Numbered from the stretch's first letter, positions 36,213 to 46,558 are shown. The stretch: 64,000 nucleotides of DNA from Nitrincola schmidtii (GCF_008973715.1 NZ_WBOL01000010.1:79250-143249); one strand, 5' to 3'. Numbers and translations are program-made. The notes: generated from the letters alone by a model not told the origin.

Positions 36213-38984
36213 TTAGTGTTCGTTAATTGTCTCGCTCGCTTGCTGATCTGGCGCTTCAGTTTGCGCTAGCTCCATGATTAAGCTTGCGCCACCGAGTTTC
36301 TCTGGATCATCAACCCAGAGTTTTCCGCCCAGATGCGTCAATATCCCTCGGCAGATAGGTAATCCCAGCCCTGTGCCTTTGGGTCGGCCACGTGGCTGTT
36401 CTTTGCTGCCTTGCTCGACTTGATGGAACTTCTCAAAAACTCGATCACGATGATCAACAGGGATTCCTGTGCCATTATCTTCAACACGAACGCGATACTG
36501 ATCCCCTCGTGCGGTTAAAGAAACATGTACCTTGGGTTGGTCTTCAGCAGCAAATTTACGCGCATTTTCCAATAGATTAATCAGCACTTGTTGTAAACGA
36601 TCTACATCCGCGATAACCCAGGCAACATCAATATCCAGTTGTAGGGTTAATTCAACATTTCGCTCTTCATAAAGACGTGTCACCGCATCGATGGACTGCT
36701 TAACAGCCGCAGCAAGATCGATATGCTGAGGTTTGAGTGTCATGCGACCTGATTCCAGTCGAGCTAGGTCAAGAATTTCTTCAATCAAGCGTGACAAGCG
36801 CTCACTTTCTCTAACGATTACCTCAAGAAAGTGCTGTTGTTTTTCTATCGGGATACCTTGGTTATCTTTTAGAATCTCAGCAAACGCTCTGATCGAGGTG
36901 AGCGGTGTGCGAAGTTCATGACTCACCATCGCCACAAATTCATCTTTTAGCTTATCTAACTCGCGTAAACGATCATTGGCTGCACGAAGTTCGTTACCGA
37001 TCCGAGCGAGTTCATTTGATTTCTGTTCTAAGCGTCGATTGTATTCTAGCGTTTGTGACGTGGTATCGAGAATGCTCAATACTGCTTGAATATCCAGAGC
37101 TTCGCCGCGGACAACAGAATTAATCAATACCCTGGCTGAAGAGCTTCCAAGCGCGCCTGCCAGTTGTTTTTCTGCTCTACTAACCATATCTGGGGACGCT
37201 GGCGCTTCATCTTTGATGTTTTTATCTGCATCATTGAAGGCTTTAAAAAATCGCTGAGTCGCGACAGGTCCCAGATAACGGGTAAGCAACTGTCTTAGCT
37301 CGCCACGACTGGTATGACCTTGCCATAGGTTGGTATGTAAACGATCTTGGCTAAACGCTTGGGTAAATAACGCCGCCTGAGTTTGTTCCAGGTTCGTTTG
37401 GCGAGTGAACTGTGACACCAATAAAATCAAACCCACATTCACAAGCATGCTCCAGAAAAGTGCATGAGTATGAATATCCAATCCAGTTAAGCCGAATAAT
37501 TGATAGGGACGAAGCCATTCAATGCCCCAAGGACCTTCGGTAATCAATGTCAAGGGAAGCCATCCGGACTGAGCAAATCCCGGAATAAGAAGAGTATGAC
37601 ACCAGATAATAAATCCACCGATTAACCCTGCTGCTGCAGCTGTTCGTGTCGCGCCTCTCCAAAACATACCGAGTAACAGCGCTGGAGCAAATTGTGCGGC
37701 CGCTGCAAAGGATACCAAGCCAATCGTGACTAAAGAGTAAGAATCACCGATCAAGGCGACATACAAATAGCCTAATAACAGAATAAGAATAATCGCGACT
37801 CGGCGAATACTCAGTAGCCATCCACTTAAATCGCTAGTTTGATCCAAATGCAATCTGCGCCAACGAAGGAGCACAGGCATGACCAGTTGGTTACTGATCA
37901 TGGTCGATAGTGCAATGGTTTCAACAATAACCATGCTTGTTGCTGCAGATAACCCGCCAATAAAAACTAATAATGGCAGATATTCCAATCCCGCAGAAAG
38001 GGGCAGGGTCAACACAAAGCTATCGGGTGCGCCGGCTGCTTCTCCTAGCAGTAACCCAGCGAGGGCGACAGGAATTACGAAAATATTGATAGCTAACAGG
38101 TATAAAGGAAATAACCAAGAAGCACGTTTGATATGGCGTTCGTCAACATTCTCTACCACCAATACCTGAAATTGTCTTGGAAGCGTTAAGAACGCTAGTG
38201 TGGCTAACAGCAGTAAGCCGACCCATCCAGCCGCACCGCCTGGTACATTCGCCATGCCAAAGGTGCCTGCGATATCAGGATGGGCAGCCGCTTGCGCAAA
38301 GAGGTCAGTGGGGCCGCCATACATAACAAACACCACAAAAATACCGACAGCCATAAAAGCGAGTAGCTTAATTAGTGACTCGAAGGCAATAGCCGTGACC
38401 ATGCCTTCGTGACGCTCACTGGCATCCAGTTGTCGGGTACCAAAGAGGATAATAAAAATTGCAAGGACGATAGAGATCCAGAAAGACTGATCCAGTAAAA
38501 AGGAGATGTTAGCACCGCTTTGGCGCCCATTCATCTGATAACCCGTGAGGACATCAAAACTCACGGTGATGGCTTTCAGTTGCAGCGCGATATAGGGAAT
38601 GATGCCAATTACCGCAATGCCTGCGACTAATGCACCGATTCCTTCACTTTTGCCATAACGCGCACTGATAAAGTCAGCAATCGAGGTAAGTCGCTGAGCA
38701 CGTGCAATTCGAACCATTTTACGAATTAACATCCAGCCGATTAGCATCGCAATCGTAGGGCCAAGGTAGATCAGCAGGAAGCTAGGTTCAGCTTCAGCGG
38801 CTCGTCCAACACTGCCGTAAAAAGTCCAAGCGGTACAGTAAACAGCGATAGAGAGCGCATAAACCGTTGACGAATTAATGACCGATCGACCTTGTTCGGC
38901 TCTTTTGTCACCCCAAGCAGCAATTAAAAATAGCAATGCTAGGTAACTAAAAGCGACAAAGAGAACCAGTAATTCATTCTTCAT
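36213..38984 (-). CDS. SLC5/SSS transporter-fused sensor histidine kinase (CbrA/CrbS type)
   Basis: About 923 residues: thirteen or so membrane helices of a sodium:solute symporter (about 1-540), a linker, then HisKA with MVSHELRTPLTS near residue 700 and an intact HATPase (NLLENARKF, VEDNGTGIP, KGTGLGLPIC). Proteins of this build include CbrA (His and C/N balance) and CrbS (acetate switch); which role applies here cannot be told. ATG 38984 is preferred, with GGAG seven bases upstream; a GTG at 38987 adjoins it. It overlaps the stop of the small membrane gene upstream. Confidence 0.9.
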   Translation of the reverse strand: MKNELLVLFVAFSYLALLFLIAAWGDKRAEQGRSVINSSTVYALSIAVYCTAWTFYGSVGRAAEAEPSFLLIYLGPTIAMLIGWMLIRKMVRIARAQRLTSIADFISARYGKSEGIGALVAGIAVIGIIPYIALQLKAITVSFDVLTGYQMNGRQSGANISFLLDQSFWISIVLAIFIILFGTRQLDASERHEGMVTAIAFESLIKLLAFMAVGIFVVFVMYGGPTDLFAQAAAHPDIAGTFGMANVPGGAAGWVGLLLLATLAFLTLPRQFQVLVVENVDERHIKRASWLFPLYLLAINIFVIPVALAGLLLGEAAGAPDSFVLTLPLSAGLEYLPLLVFIGGLSAATSMVIVETIALSTMISNQLVMPVLLRWRRLHLDQTSDLSGWLLSIRRVAIILILLLGYLYVALIGDSYSLVTIGLVSFAAAAQFAPALLLGMFWRGATRTAAAAGLIGGFIIWCHTLLIPGFAQSGWLPLTLITEGPWGIEWLRPYQLFGLTGLDIHTHALFWSMLVNVGLILLVSQFTRQTNLEQTQAALFTQAFSQDRLHTNLWQGHTSRGELRQLLTRYLGPVATQRFFKAFNDADKNIKDEAPASPDMVSRAEKQLAGALGSSSARVLINSVVRGEALDIQAVLSILDTTSQTLEYNRRLEQKSNELARIGNELRAANDRLRELDKLKDEFVAMVSHELRTPLTSIRAFAEILKDNQGIPIEKQQHFLEVIVRESERLSRLIEEILDLARLESGRMTLKPQHIDLAAAVKQSIDAVTRLYEERNVELTLQLDIDVAWVIADVDRLQQVLINLLENARKFAAEDQPKVHVSLTARGDQYRVRVEDNGTGIPVDHRDRVFEKFHQVEQGSKEQPRGRPKGTGLGLPICRGILTHLGGKLWVDDPEKLGGASLIMELAQTEAPDQQASETINEH

Positions 38985-39171
38985 CACTACGCTCCATTAC
39001 CCAAGCGGTCAGAAGAATCAGGACAAGCCAGCTAGCGAACAACCAGATAGGCAGCATTGAAAAGCCGTAACTGCCTGGTCTATCAAACAGCAGAACCAGC
39101 GGCGGGATAAAAAACAGTAACCCCAGTAGCGTCAAGGAGACAAGACGGCTGACCAGAGAAGGGCCTTGCAT
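38974..39171 (-). CDS. Small two-helix membrane protein beside the SLC5 kinase
   Basis: 65 residues with two hydrophobic helices (about 8-27 and 38-58) and an acidic end ERSDEE. It starts two bases after the exonuclease gene and its end overlaps the kinase start, so it is almost certainly translated within that operon. Small partner proteins (DUF4212/DUF485 type) accompany many SSS transporters; I cannot place this one in either family with certainty. Confidence 0.75.
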   Translation of the reverse strand: MQGPSLVSRLVSLTLLGLLFFIPPLVLLFDRPGSYGFSMLPIWLFASWLVLILLTAWVMERSDEE

Positions 39172-39173
39172 AG

Positions 39174-41210
39174 TTAACCCACCCTCACAGTTTCAGCCGT
39201 CGCTTGAAAATCCAGCGCCTGTTGTAGTGTTGTGATTCCGCGAGCTTCAAGTCGAGGGATAAGGTTTAGCAACAACTCTGCGGTAACTCGCGCATCTCCT
39301 AATGCGGTGTGGCGTGTGCCTGCTGGAAAAGTGATCTGAAAGCGATCCGAAAGAGCATCCAGTCCATGAGTTTCCAAGTCAGGATCGATAGCCCGCGAGA
39401 GCAATAACGTATCCAGTACCGGCATGTCGAATTGAAGACCCGCATCTTTTGCCGGAAGATCCAGCGCCAGAATATCGAAAGCGGCATTGTGAGCAACTAA
39501 AACCGCTTGACCTACAAAGTGACGAAAACGCGGCAGAACTACACGCATCGGTGGAGACTGCTTCACATCTTGCTCATGAATGCCATGTATCGCTGTGCTT
39601 TCTGCCGGTATATCTCGCTCGGGATTCACTAATTGGTCAAAGTGCTCATTCGCCAGTAGCCGGCCATTTAAAATTCGGCAAGCACCAATACTGATGACTC
39701 GGTCACCATCACGCAGTTTAAGCCCCGTCGTTTCTGTATCAAAAACCACCATTTCGAGCTGGCTGAGCAATTGATTACCTAGTTCTGCATCGGGTGGTGG
39801 CAGTTCAGCAATACTGAAATCGTGGAACTCAGGTCTAGAAGTATACTGACGTTCGGGTTCCGCATAACGATCCGTTGCTGGTAAGGGGATGCGTAAACGG
39901 GAATGTTCGCGATCATGATCGGGCAAACACCACCAATCCGAATTATGTTGGCTTAGAACATCACTAATGCGTGGTGCTAAGGGTTGTTCACTTAGGGGTA
40001 GAGTGCGCCACGAATCTAACTGGTGTTGAGAGATAGGGACGCCTAGCCAAACAATATCTAAGTAAACTCGTTTATTGCCAAGGCAAAACTCTATTTCGAA
40101 TGAAGTGCGTTTGCATGCTTGGCGTAAAGCGGGCAGCAAAACCTCCAGCATAACTAGTAACGTAGGGCTGTCGGCTCGAAACCATGCAGGGATTCCAATC
40201 GGAACCACATCTATCTCACTACTTTCACAGATATCGGTTAAAGCAGCAGTGAGATCACCTGACCAAGTATCGGTTAAACAGGTTTGATCTAATTGAATCG
40301 ATTCAAGCACTCGAGAGAGTTGGTCAATTAAATCTCCCATCACTTGGCTTTCTTCATGCATCGCTTTTTCTAGGCGTGGGCGGATATCACTTTGCTGTGG
40401 TGCTCCGCTTAAGGCTTCGGCGGTAGTGGTTAAGCTAGCGGTATGTCCACGTAACTGAGGTAACAGGTTTGCTAAAGGTTGACGCCAGCGTTGGTGACTT
40501 GCATGGGCTTCGGTAGTATCGCTTAAGGTGATTAATGCTTCGCCTTGAGTAGCGCTCACACGGCGTAAATCGCAGCGCAGCCAGCGATCTTCGTGATGCA
40601 ATAGAACTTGTCGAGGGCTACCATCCGTGGGGAGTTTTTTTAGTGTTTCAGCCAAGTTAGGCAGTGGTAAAAGCTGCCCAAGATGCCTGCCTAACCCTAA
40701 CGCAGGGTGATTACTGAAAAACGCCTTAGCCGCCGGGTTTAACATCAGTACGCGTTGATGACGATCACACAAGAGTAGGGGTACTTCTAACACCTCAAGC
40801 ACCGCTTCTAACTCGTGACGAATGCGAGCAGCATCTTGTGCTCCCGCTTCTCTGGCAGAGTTGAGTTTTTCTCTATCCTGTCGCCAGCCTTCCCGTAAAC
40901 GTGAAAAATCCTGACCTAAGTTGCTTAACCACCCTTCTGGTAGAAAGTCATCTTTTGCATCAGGATTGGCAGCGAGACGGGCGAATTGGATTTGTAAGTG
41001 TCGCAATGGGGCAAAGAGTTTTCTCTCTAACCACACGCCGGCGATTAAGAGTAATGTGGGTAAAATGGCAACCAGTATCCACAGTATTGTGCGCGACTGA
41101 GGGTCGTCGCTAAGTTTGCCATCTAGCAGGGCACCAAATATTAAGCCAGCAAAGGTAACAAGACCTGTTGCCAACATCCAGATTCCAAGAAGAAACTGTC
41201 GTTTAGGCAT
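39174..41210 (-). CDS. Membrane-anchored PAS protein fused to a DnaQ-like 3'-5' exonuclease
   Basis: 678 residues. Two N-terminal membrane helices (about 8-30 and 40-60), a HAMP-like/coiled region, a PAS-like domain (about 135-225), a helical segment where a HisKA would be expected but without a convincing phospho-His motif, and a C-terminal DEDDh exonuclease (about 480-660): FDTETTG, HNAAFD, and HTALGDARVTAEL. It lies between the REC gene and the small membrane protein. The annotation DNA polymerase III epsilon subunit would mislead: the domain is a signalling-protein appendage. Confidence 0.87.
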   Translation of the reverse strand: MPKRQFLLGIWMLATGLVTFAGLIFGALLDGKLSDDPQSRTILWILVAILPTLLLIAGVWLERKLFAPLRHLQIQFARLAANPDAKDDFLPEGWLSNLGQDFSRLREGWRQDREKLNSAREAGAQDAARIRHELEAVLEVLEVPLLLCDRHQRVLMLNPAAKAFFSNHPALGLGRHLGQLLPLPNLAETLKKLPTDGSPRQVLLHHEDRWLRCDLRRVSATQGEALITLSDTTEAHASHQRWRQPLANLLPQLRGHTASLTTTAEALSGAPQQSDIRPRLEKAMHEESQVMGDLIDQLSRVLESIQLDQTCLTDTWSGDLTAALTDICESSEIDVVPIGIPAWFRADSPTLLVMLEVLLPALRQACKRTSFEIEFCLGNKRVYLDIVWLGVPISQHQLDSWRTLPLSEQPLAPRISDVLSQHNSDWWCLPDHDREHSRLRIPLPATDRYAEPERQYTSRPEFHDFSIAELPPPDAELGNQLLSQLEMVVFDTETTGLKLRDGDRVISIGACRILNGRLLANEHFDQLVNPERDIPAESTAIHGIHEQDVKQSPPMRVVLPRFRHFVGQAVLVAHNAAFDILALDLPAKDAGLQFDMPVLDTLLLSRAIDPDLETHGLDALSDRFQITFPAGTRHTALGDARVTAELLLNLIPRLEARGITTLQQALDFQATAETVRVG

Positions 41211-41219
41211 GGCTTATTC

Positions 41220-41585
41220 CTATTCCTGAAGAAGGTTCCTAACTTTTTGAACCAGCGCTTGGGTTGAAAAAGGTTTGGTGATGTAGTCATCGGCACCCAG
41301 TGCCATACCTTTTTCTTTTTCAACCTCACGACCATGAGCCGTCAGCATAATCACCGGAAGTCGAGTAAAGCGCTCATCTTTGCGCAAATGTTCGAGTACA
41401 TCAAAACCACTAATGCCCGGTAAGCTGATATCCAATAGCACTAAATTCGGCTCGATTTCGCTGATACGTTGAAGCGCGGTTTCTCCATCCTCGGCAGTGG
41501 TGACATCAAAGCCTGCCTGCTGCATTAAGAATTCAAGTGATAAGAGGATGTTAGGTTCATCATCCACAACCAGCACTTTGGTCAT
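41220..41585 (-). CDS. Single-domain response regulator
   Basis: A 121-residue receiver domain with no output domain. Acidic pocket Asp8-Asp9, phosphorylation site Asp52 in LLDISLPG, Thr82 and Lys104 in YITKPF, all canonical. First gene of the four-gene set REC, exonuclease, small membrane protein, SLC5 kinase; the neighbouring kinase is the natural phosphodonor (inference). Confidence 0.93.
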   Translation of the reverse strand: MTKVLVVDDEPNILLSLEFLMQQAGFDVTTAEDGETALQRISEIEPNLVLLDISLPGISGFDVLEHLRKDERFTRLPVIMLTAHGREVEKEKGMALGADDYITKPFSTQALVQKVRNLLQE

Positions 41586-41669
41586 ATGGGCTCCTTATTG
41601 TTTTTATTTTCAGTCTAGTGCGGATTGATGGAAGTTGAAAGGGCGACCTAGGTTTAATAAGTCGAGATA

Positions 41670-42362
41670 TCAGTCGACACTTTTTAACAGGAGGGCAAAG
41701 CGATTGCCGTTAGGTTCCACTTGTTCCAGGCGAACAACAAGATAATCCAGTTCAGGAGCAAACCAAATCAGTGTCTCTCTATCTGAGCCTTCACCACGAT
41801 CGCGCTCAACACGGACTGCAGTGTAGGTACCCGCTGGAGTTTCTACTTCGTCTTCACCGGTTACTTGGAAACGATAAACCTGTTTTTGGCCGCCATCAGC
41901 GACCACATACTCAAGTGTTGTTAAGCCTGCTTTAAGGTCGAAAGGCATCTGCAGTTGATAACTGAGCTTGTCATGAATGCCAGGTTCAATAGCCATGCGC
42001 CATGGCTTGTCATCTATGTCTGTGGTCACGTGTCCTGCATCCCAGTCAAAACGTAACTGAGCTTCACGATTACGTGTCAAAATCTTGCGTTTGTAATCAT
42101 ATTGAATGGGTAAAATCTGGCCATCTTCCAGCTTGATTCGACTGGATTCACGGATGTTGGCCATCATGGCTGAAGCTTCGACGGAAATTTCCCAGGTGAA
42201 GTCATCCAACCGTTTCATCTCTCTGATCGCTTCACCGCTAAATGAAATAGCGGCATCCACACGATTGGTATAGGTTGCACGGTAAGGCTCGAAGGTCACT
42301 GGAGAGGCTAGGGACAACGTCGTAATACTGGTCATAACAAGTGCAATCAAAAAAGAACGCAT
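41670..42362 (-). CDS. Exported DUF3108 protein
   Basis: From ATG 42362 the product is 230 residues with a signal peptide MRSFLIALVMTSITTLSLAS. The rest is a beta-rich DUF3108 domain (VTFEPYRATY to VEPNGNRFALLL). The open frame extends upstream to 42470 into purN, but the signal peptide and family length favour 42362. DUF3108 genes often follow purMN; function unknown, envelope-located. Confidence 0.85.
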   Translation of the reverse strand: MRSFLIALVMTSITTLSLASPVTFEPYRATYTNRVDAAISFSGEAIREMKRLDDFTWEISVEASAMMANIRESSRIKLEDGQILPIQYDYKRKILTRNREAQLRFDWDAGHVTTDIDDKPWRMAIEPGIHDKLSYQLQMPFDLKAGLTTLEYVVADGGQKQVYRFQVTGEDEVETPAGTYTAVRVERDRGEGSDRETLIWFAPELDYLVVRLEQVEPNGNRFALLLKSVD

Positions 42363-42382
42363 GATGCCAAACCCTCTTGAAA

Positions 42383-43027
42383 TCAGTTTTCTAGCTGAAA
42401 GCCAGACGCAGGTAGAAGCGATCCATCCAATAGAACGCCTTCCTCGCATTGTTCTAATCGACCAGCACAAAACCAGCTGACCGCTAATGGGTAGATCTGA
42501 TGCTCTAATGCATGAACCTTGGTTTGCAACGAGTCGATAGTATCAGACGTTAGAACCGTGATTTTGGCCTGAATCGCTAAGGGGCCGCCATCCAGTTCTT
42601 CTGTCACAAAATGAACCGTGCAGCCATGCTCAGAGTCTCCGGCTTCTAATACCCGTTGATGAGTATTAAGTCCTTTGTAGCGTGGAAGTAGAGAAGGGTG
42701 AATGTTGAACAGTTTTCCAGTGTAGTGTCTTACAAAATCGGCACTGAGAATGCGCATAAAACCAGCCAAGACCACTAAGTCAGGTTGGTAAACGTCAATC
42801 TGTTGTATTAACGCTTGGTCAAAATCCTCTCTACCCTTAAAGGATTTGTGATCAATGAAGTGGCCGGGAATTCCAGCCATTTCAGCGCGCTTCAGTCCAA
42901 AGGCATCATCTCGATTGCTGATGACAGCAACGATCTGTCCATCAATACTACCCTGCTGACAATGATCCAAAATTGCTTGAAAATTGGAGCCACTGCCAGA
43001 GATTAGTACGACAATCCTTTTTTTCAT
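42383..43027 (-). CDS. purN: Phosphoribosylglycinamide formyltransferase
   Basis: Transfers formyl from 10-formyl-THF to GAR in purine synthesis. [13 protein letters not shown] at the N-terminus, catalytic Asn/His/Asp seen in [17 protein letters not shown] (near 105-121) and [11 protein letters not shown] (near 137-147). 214 residues (E. coli 212). Its ATG overlaps the purM stop. Confidence 0.97.
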   Translation of the reverse strand: MKKRIVVLISGSGSNFQAILDHCQQGSIDGQIVAVISNRDDAFGLKRAEMAGIPGHFIDHKSFKGREDFDQALIQQIDVYQPDLVVLAGFMRILSADFVRHYTGKLFNIHPSLLPRYKGLNTHQRVLEAGDSEHGCTVHFVTEELDGGPLAIQAKITVLTSDTIDSLQTKVHALEHQIYPLAVSWFCAGRLEQCEEGVLLDGSLLPASGFQLEN

Positions 43028-44085
43028 GCAGCAGTCCCGTTGCGCATTTCTACTTGTGGTTCGTCACCGTTACGGCTTTCGATCGAACCAATTTCCCAAG
43101 CGGTTTCACCTAGGCTTGTTAATAAAGCAAGCGCTTCGGCTTTGTGTTCTTCAGGAACCACAATGACCATACCCACGCCGCAGTTGAAAGTACGATACAT
43201 CTCGTTCATTTCAACGTTACCAGCTTTTTGCAACCATTCGAATACTGGCGGGAATGTCCAAGAGTTAATGTTCAGCACCGCTTTAGCATCGTCAGGCAAT
43301 ACGCGTGGAATGTTTTCCAACAAACCACCGCCAGTGATGTGCGATAGTGCATGCACTGGTAAAGTTTTGATCAGCTTAAGCAAAGGCTTAACATAGATGC
43401 GCGTTGGCTCTAACAGCGCTTTAGCTAATGTCGTGTCACCCATTGGCTGCTGTAAATCGGCCTTACTAAATTCGATGATTTTTCGAATTAGAGAGTAACC
43501 GTTGGAGTGCGCACCAGAGGAAGCCAGAGCTAACAGTGTGTTACCTGCTTTAACCTTGGAACCATCAATGATTTCGTCTTTTTCAACGACACCCACACAG
43601 AACCCTGCTAGGTCGTAATCATCACCTTCGTACATGCCTGGCATTTCAGCGGTTTCACCACCGACCAGCGCAGCACCAGCCAGTTCACAACCTTTGCCTA
43701 TGCCCGTAACGACGTCTGCAGCCATATCCACATTTAAATGGCCGGTTGCATAGTAGTCTAGAAATAGTAAAGGTTCTGCACCCGCAACCACCAAGTCATT
43801 GACACACATGGCAACAAGGTCGATACCGATCGTGTCATGTGTTTTTAAGTCCATGGCCAAGCGTAGCTTCGTACCTACACCATCGGTTCCAGAAACTAAA
43901 ACAGGTTTGCGATACCCTTCAGGTATCTCGCAAAGGGCACCAAAACCGCCCAAGCCACCCAGGACTTCAGGACGAGCAGTGCGCTTGGCAACGCCTTTGA
44001 TACGCTCGACTAAGGCATTGCCAGCATCGATATCGACACCCGCATCTTTGTAACTAAGAGAGGTTTTTGCAGAATCTGTAGACAT
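43024..44085 (-). CDS. purM: Phosphoribosylformylglycinamidine cyclo-ligase
   Basis: AIR synthetase of purine synthesis. [15 protein letters not shown] at the start, [12 protein letters not shown] near 64 and [13 protein letters not shown] near 141 are family signatures. 353 residues (E. coli 345). Four-base overlap with purN. Divergent from the DUF2066 gene. Confidence 0.98.
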   Translation of the reverse strand: MSTDSAKTSLSYKDAGVDIDAGNALVERIKGVAKRTARPEVLGGLGGFGALCEIPEGYRKPVLVSGTDGVGTKLRLAMDLKTHDTIGIDLVAMCVNDLVVAGAEPLLFLDYYATGHLNVDMAADVVTGIGKGCELAGAALVGGETAEMPGMYEGDDYDLAGFCVGVVEKDEIIDGSKVKAGNTLLALASSGAHSNGYSLIRKIIEFSKADLQQPMGDTTLAKALLEPTRIYVKPLLKLIKTLPVHALSHITGGGLLENIPRVLPDDAKAVLNINSWTFPPVFEWLQKAGNVEMNEMYRTFNCGVGMVIVVPEEHKAEALALLTSLGETAWEIGSIESRNGDEPQVEMRNGTAA

Positions 44086-44225
44086 GTTGTATCCGACCTT
44101 TAGATCACGGATGAGAAGAAATTCAGTGCGTAAGTTTATCAGGTTGATGGTGGCTGGGCTATTGTGTGTTAAAGTTGTTGCGTATTTTTATCGATTAAAT
44201 TCACGAAAAAACTAGGCACATTATA

Positions 44226-45014
44226 ATGTCCATGACACGAAGCTCAACGACACGAGTCAGTGCGAAGAAGTTTTTACTGTCTTTTTTACTATTGTTTTCA
44301 AGTAGTTCGGTGACAGCAGATACCCTATTAATTTGGTTGGCAGAAGAGCGTGCTGGCGTAAGAGATCTGGCCGCTATATCTCACCCGGTTGTCAGAGAGT
44401 TGCGTGCGCAACTCCCGCCGTCGTTAACCTTACTAACCCCTTTGATGGATTTGACCGATCAAATGTTTATTGATGCGGATATTCTTTGGCAGGGCGATCA
44501 AGACACCATTCAAAGTGCTTCCGCACGTTATTCTACCGAGCATATTCTGGTTGCACGAATTATCGAAGGTGCTCGCCCACTCACTGAGTGGTTAATCTGG
44601 TTATCAGGTGATCGTAAAACTATCTCTACCCAAGGCGAATGGTCAGCGCAAGCTGCTGACGTCATAGCCTTTATTGCCGAAAATGCTGATCTTTCATCTA
44701 CGGAAGATGTGACTAACGACACTTTTAGTGATGAGGCTGAAGCCCAGCCTTTAGATCTTGCCCCTATACCGAGTTTGGCCGGTTATCAAGTGATTGTATA
44801 TAACTTGATCATGCCGATGGATTTTTTGGATGCTACTGAAACGTTGCGGGAAATGTTTGGTGAATCCGCTGTCCGAATGATCAGCTTCAACGCTGGTATT
44901 TTGCGAGTCAATATCGATTATGAAGGCGCTTTAAGTGGATTGCAGCGAGAGCTTCAAGCACATCCTCGTTTTAGTGAAATATCAGACGCTCGATTGGAAT
45001 TTACTTGGAACTAA
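44226..45014 (+). CDS. Exported DUF2066 protein
   Basis: 262 residues with a signal peptide (about 15-34, KKFLLSFLLLFSS) and a DUF2066 domain. The gene between purM and hda is usually of this family in gammaproteobacteria; function unknown. The first ATG is poorly placed: it sits inside a TATAAT-like hexamer (44222-44227) with no ribosome site, so translation may begin at the ATG at 44232 or elsewhere. Confidence 0.82.
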   Translation: MSMTRSSTTRVSAKKFLLSFLLLFSSSSVTADTLLIWLAEERAGVRDLAAISHPVVRELRAQLPPSLTLLTPLMDLTDQMFIDADILWQGDQDTIQSASARYSTEHILVARIIEGARPLTEWLIWLSGDRKTISTQGEWSAQAADVIAFIAENADLSSTEDVTNDTFSDEAEAQPLDLAPIPSLAGYQVIVYNLIMPMDFLDATETLREMFGESAVRMISFNAGILRVNIDYEGALSGLQRELQAHPRFSEISDARLEFTWN

Positions 45015-45017
45015 GTG

Positions 45018-45725
45018 ATGTCTGAAATGAACTTACCTGTTCAGTTGCCATTAGGCATTTCGCTTCGTGAAGAAGCGCGCTTTGAAAACTTTATTCTGGG
45101 TGAAAATGGATTGTTATGCGAATCGCTCAAATCCTCAGCCAGAGGAGAAGGAGATCCGGTGGTGTATCTTTGGGGTGCGTCCGGCAGCGGGCGATCACAT
45201 CTTCTGCAAGCAGTATGTCATCAAGCGGATGCGTTAAATCGCCAAGCGGTATATCTACCAATGGCTGAACTCATTGAGTTCGACTCTTCCTTATTTGAAG
45301 GGTTAGAGCAAATGGATTTGGTCTGTATCGATGATCTTGAGTGTTTAGTTGGTCATCGAGTTTGGGAAGAAGCGATGTTTCATCTATTCAATCGCTTACG
45401 TGCAGCGAATGTACGTTTAATCCTCGCGGCTTCTGAATTGCCTGCAAGATTAAATTTCTCCTTAGCTGATTTGACCTCACGTTTGCAATGGGGATTGGTT
45501 TTTCAGGTACAGCCCATTCAGGAAGATGAAAAGATAGAAACGCTAAAAGCGCGTGCTATCAGTCGTGGGTTTGAACTTAGCGATGAGGTGTTGCGCTACA
45601 TCATGCATCATGGCAAGCGGGATTTAACCGATTTATTGCGTGTGCTAGACCAGTTAGACCATGCATCTTTAAGCGCGCATCGACGTATTACCGTTCCTTT
45701 TGTAAAACAGGTGATGGGATGGTGA
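45018..45725 (+). CDS. hda: DnaA regulatory inactivator Hda
   Basis: DnaA-like AAA+ protein that, with the sliding clamp, stimulates ATP hydrolysis by DnaA to stop re-initiation. The N-terminus carries the clamp-binding motif QLPLGI (residues 8-13). The Walker A loop WGASGSGRSHLL has Arg in place of the usual Lys, as in many Hda proteins, and Walker B is VCIDDLECL. 235 residues. The ATG at 45018 is preferred over the adjoining GTG at 45015; the DUF2066 stop is just upstream. Confidence 0.95.
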   Translation: MSEMNLPVQLPLGISLREEARFENFILGENGLLCESLKSSARGEGDPVVYLWGASGSGRSHLLQAVCHQADALNRQAVYLPMAELIEFDSSLFEGLEQMDLVCIDDLECLVGHRVWEEAMFHLFNRLRAANVRLILAASELPARLNFSLADLTSRLQWGLVFQVQPIQEDEKIETLKARAISRGFELSDEVLRYIMHHGKRDLTDLLRVLDQLDHASLSAHRRITVPFVKQVMGW

Positions 45726-46558
45726 TAGATGTAAACACCTCTGTACCCTCTGCAGAGGAAGATGCCGCACTACGTTTTGGTGGTATTCAACGACTTTATG
45801 GCAAAGCAATCAGTGACTTCTATCGTCAAGCGCATGTCATCGTTGTCGGCATTGGTGGCGTTGGATCATGGGTTGCAGAAGCTCTGGCTAGAACAGGAAT
45901 AGGTGAAATCACCTTAATTGATCTAGATGACATCTGTATTAGTAACATTAATCGCCAAATTCATGCGACCGATGAAACTATCGGGCAGATGAAAACTGAG
46001 GTGATGGCTGCGCGGATAAAGTCGATTAATCCTTATTGTAAGGTCAATGCTAAAGCTGCTTTTCTGCAAGCGAGTAACTTAGCCGAGTTGATCTTAGATG
46101 ATGTTAACTATGTGGTTGATGCCATCGATAATGTTCGCGACAAAGCCGCTTTGATTGCGTGGTGTAAGCGCCGAAAGATTCCGTTGATCACCATTGGCGG
46201 GGCGGGTGGACAGATAGATCCGACACAAATTCGAGTGGCGGATCTCACTAAAACTTCGCAGGATCCTTTGGCTGCTAAATTACGATCGGTGTTAAAACGT
46301 CATCATGGTTTTAGCAAAACCGATAAGTTTGGTATCGACTGCGTCTACTCCACCGAGCAGTTACGCTATCCTCAGCCGGATGGAACAGCCTGCCATCGCA
46401 AACCCGAAACGGACGGTCCAACCCGTTTAGACTGTGCTGGTGGCTTTGGTGCATCAACCTGTGTAACAGCGACCTTTGGATTTGTTGCGGTGGCGCACCT
46501 GCTGAAAAAAATGGAGGCTCGTTTTTTAAGGCAGCAAGAAACGTTTACCCCTAAATGA
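45719..46558 (+). CDS. tcdA: tRNA threonylcarbamoyladenosine dehydratase
   Basis: E1-like enzyme that cyclises t6A37 of tRNAs to ct6A using ATP. Nucleotide-binding motif VVGIGGVGSWVAEALARTG near 41-59, then LIDLDDICISNINRQ. 279 residues (E. coli 268). It overlaps the end of hda by seven bases. Confidence 0.93.
   Translation: MVIDVNTSVPSAEEDAALRFGGIQRLYGKAISDFYRQAHVIVVGIGGVGSWVAEALARTGIGEITLIDLDDICISNINRQIHATDETIGQMKTEVMAARIKSINPYCKVNAKAAFLQASNLAELILDDVNYVVDAIDNVRDKAALIAWCKRRKIPLITIGGAGGQIDPTQIRVADLTKTSQDPLAAKLRSVLKRHHGFSKTDKFGIDCVYSTEQLRYPQPDGTACHRKPETDGPTRLDCAGGFGASTCVTATFGFVAVAHLLKKMEARFLRQQETFTPK

Noticed and set aside
42363..42470. Upstream extension of the DUF3108 frame into purN
   Set aside because: It would place 36 unrelated residues before a clear signal peptide.
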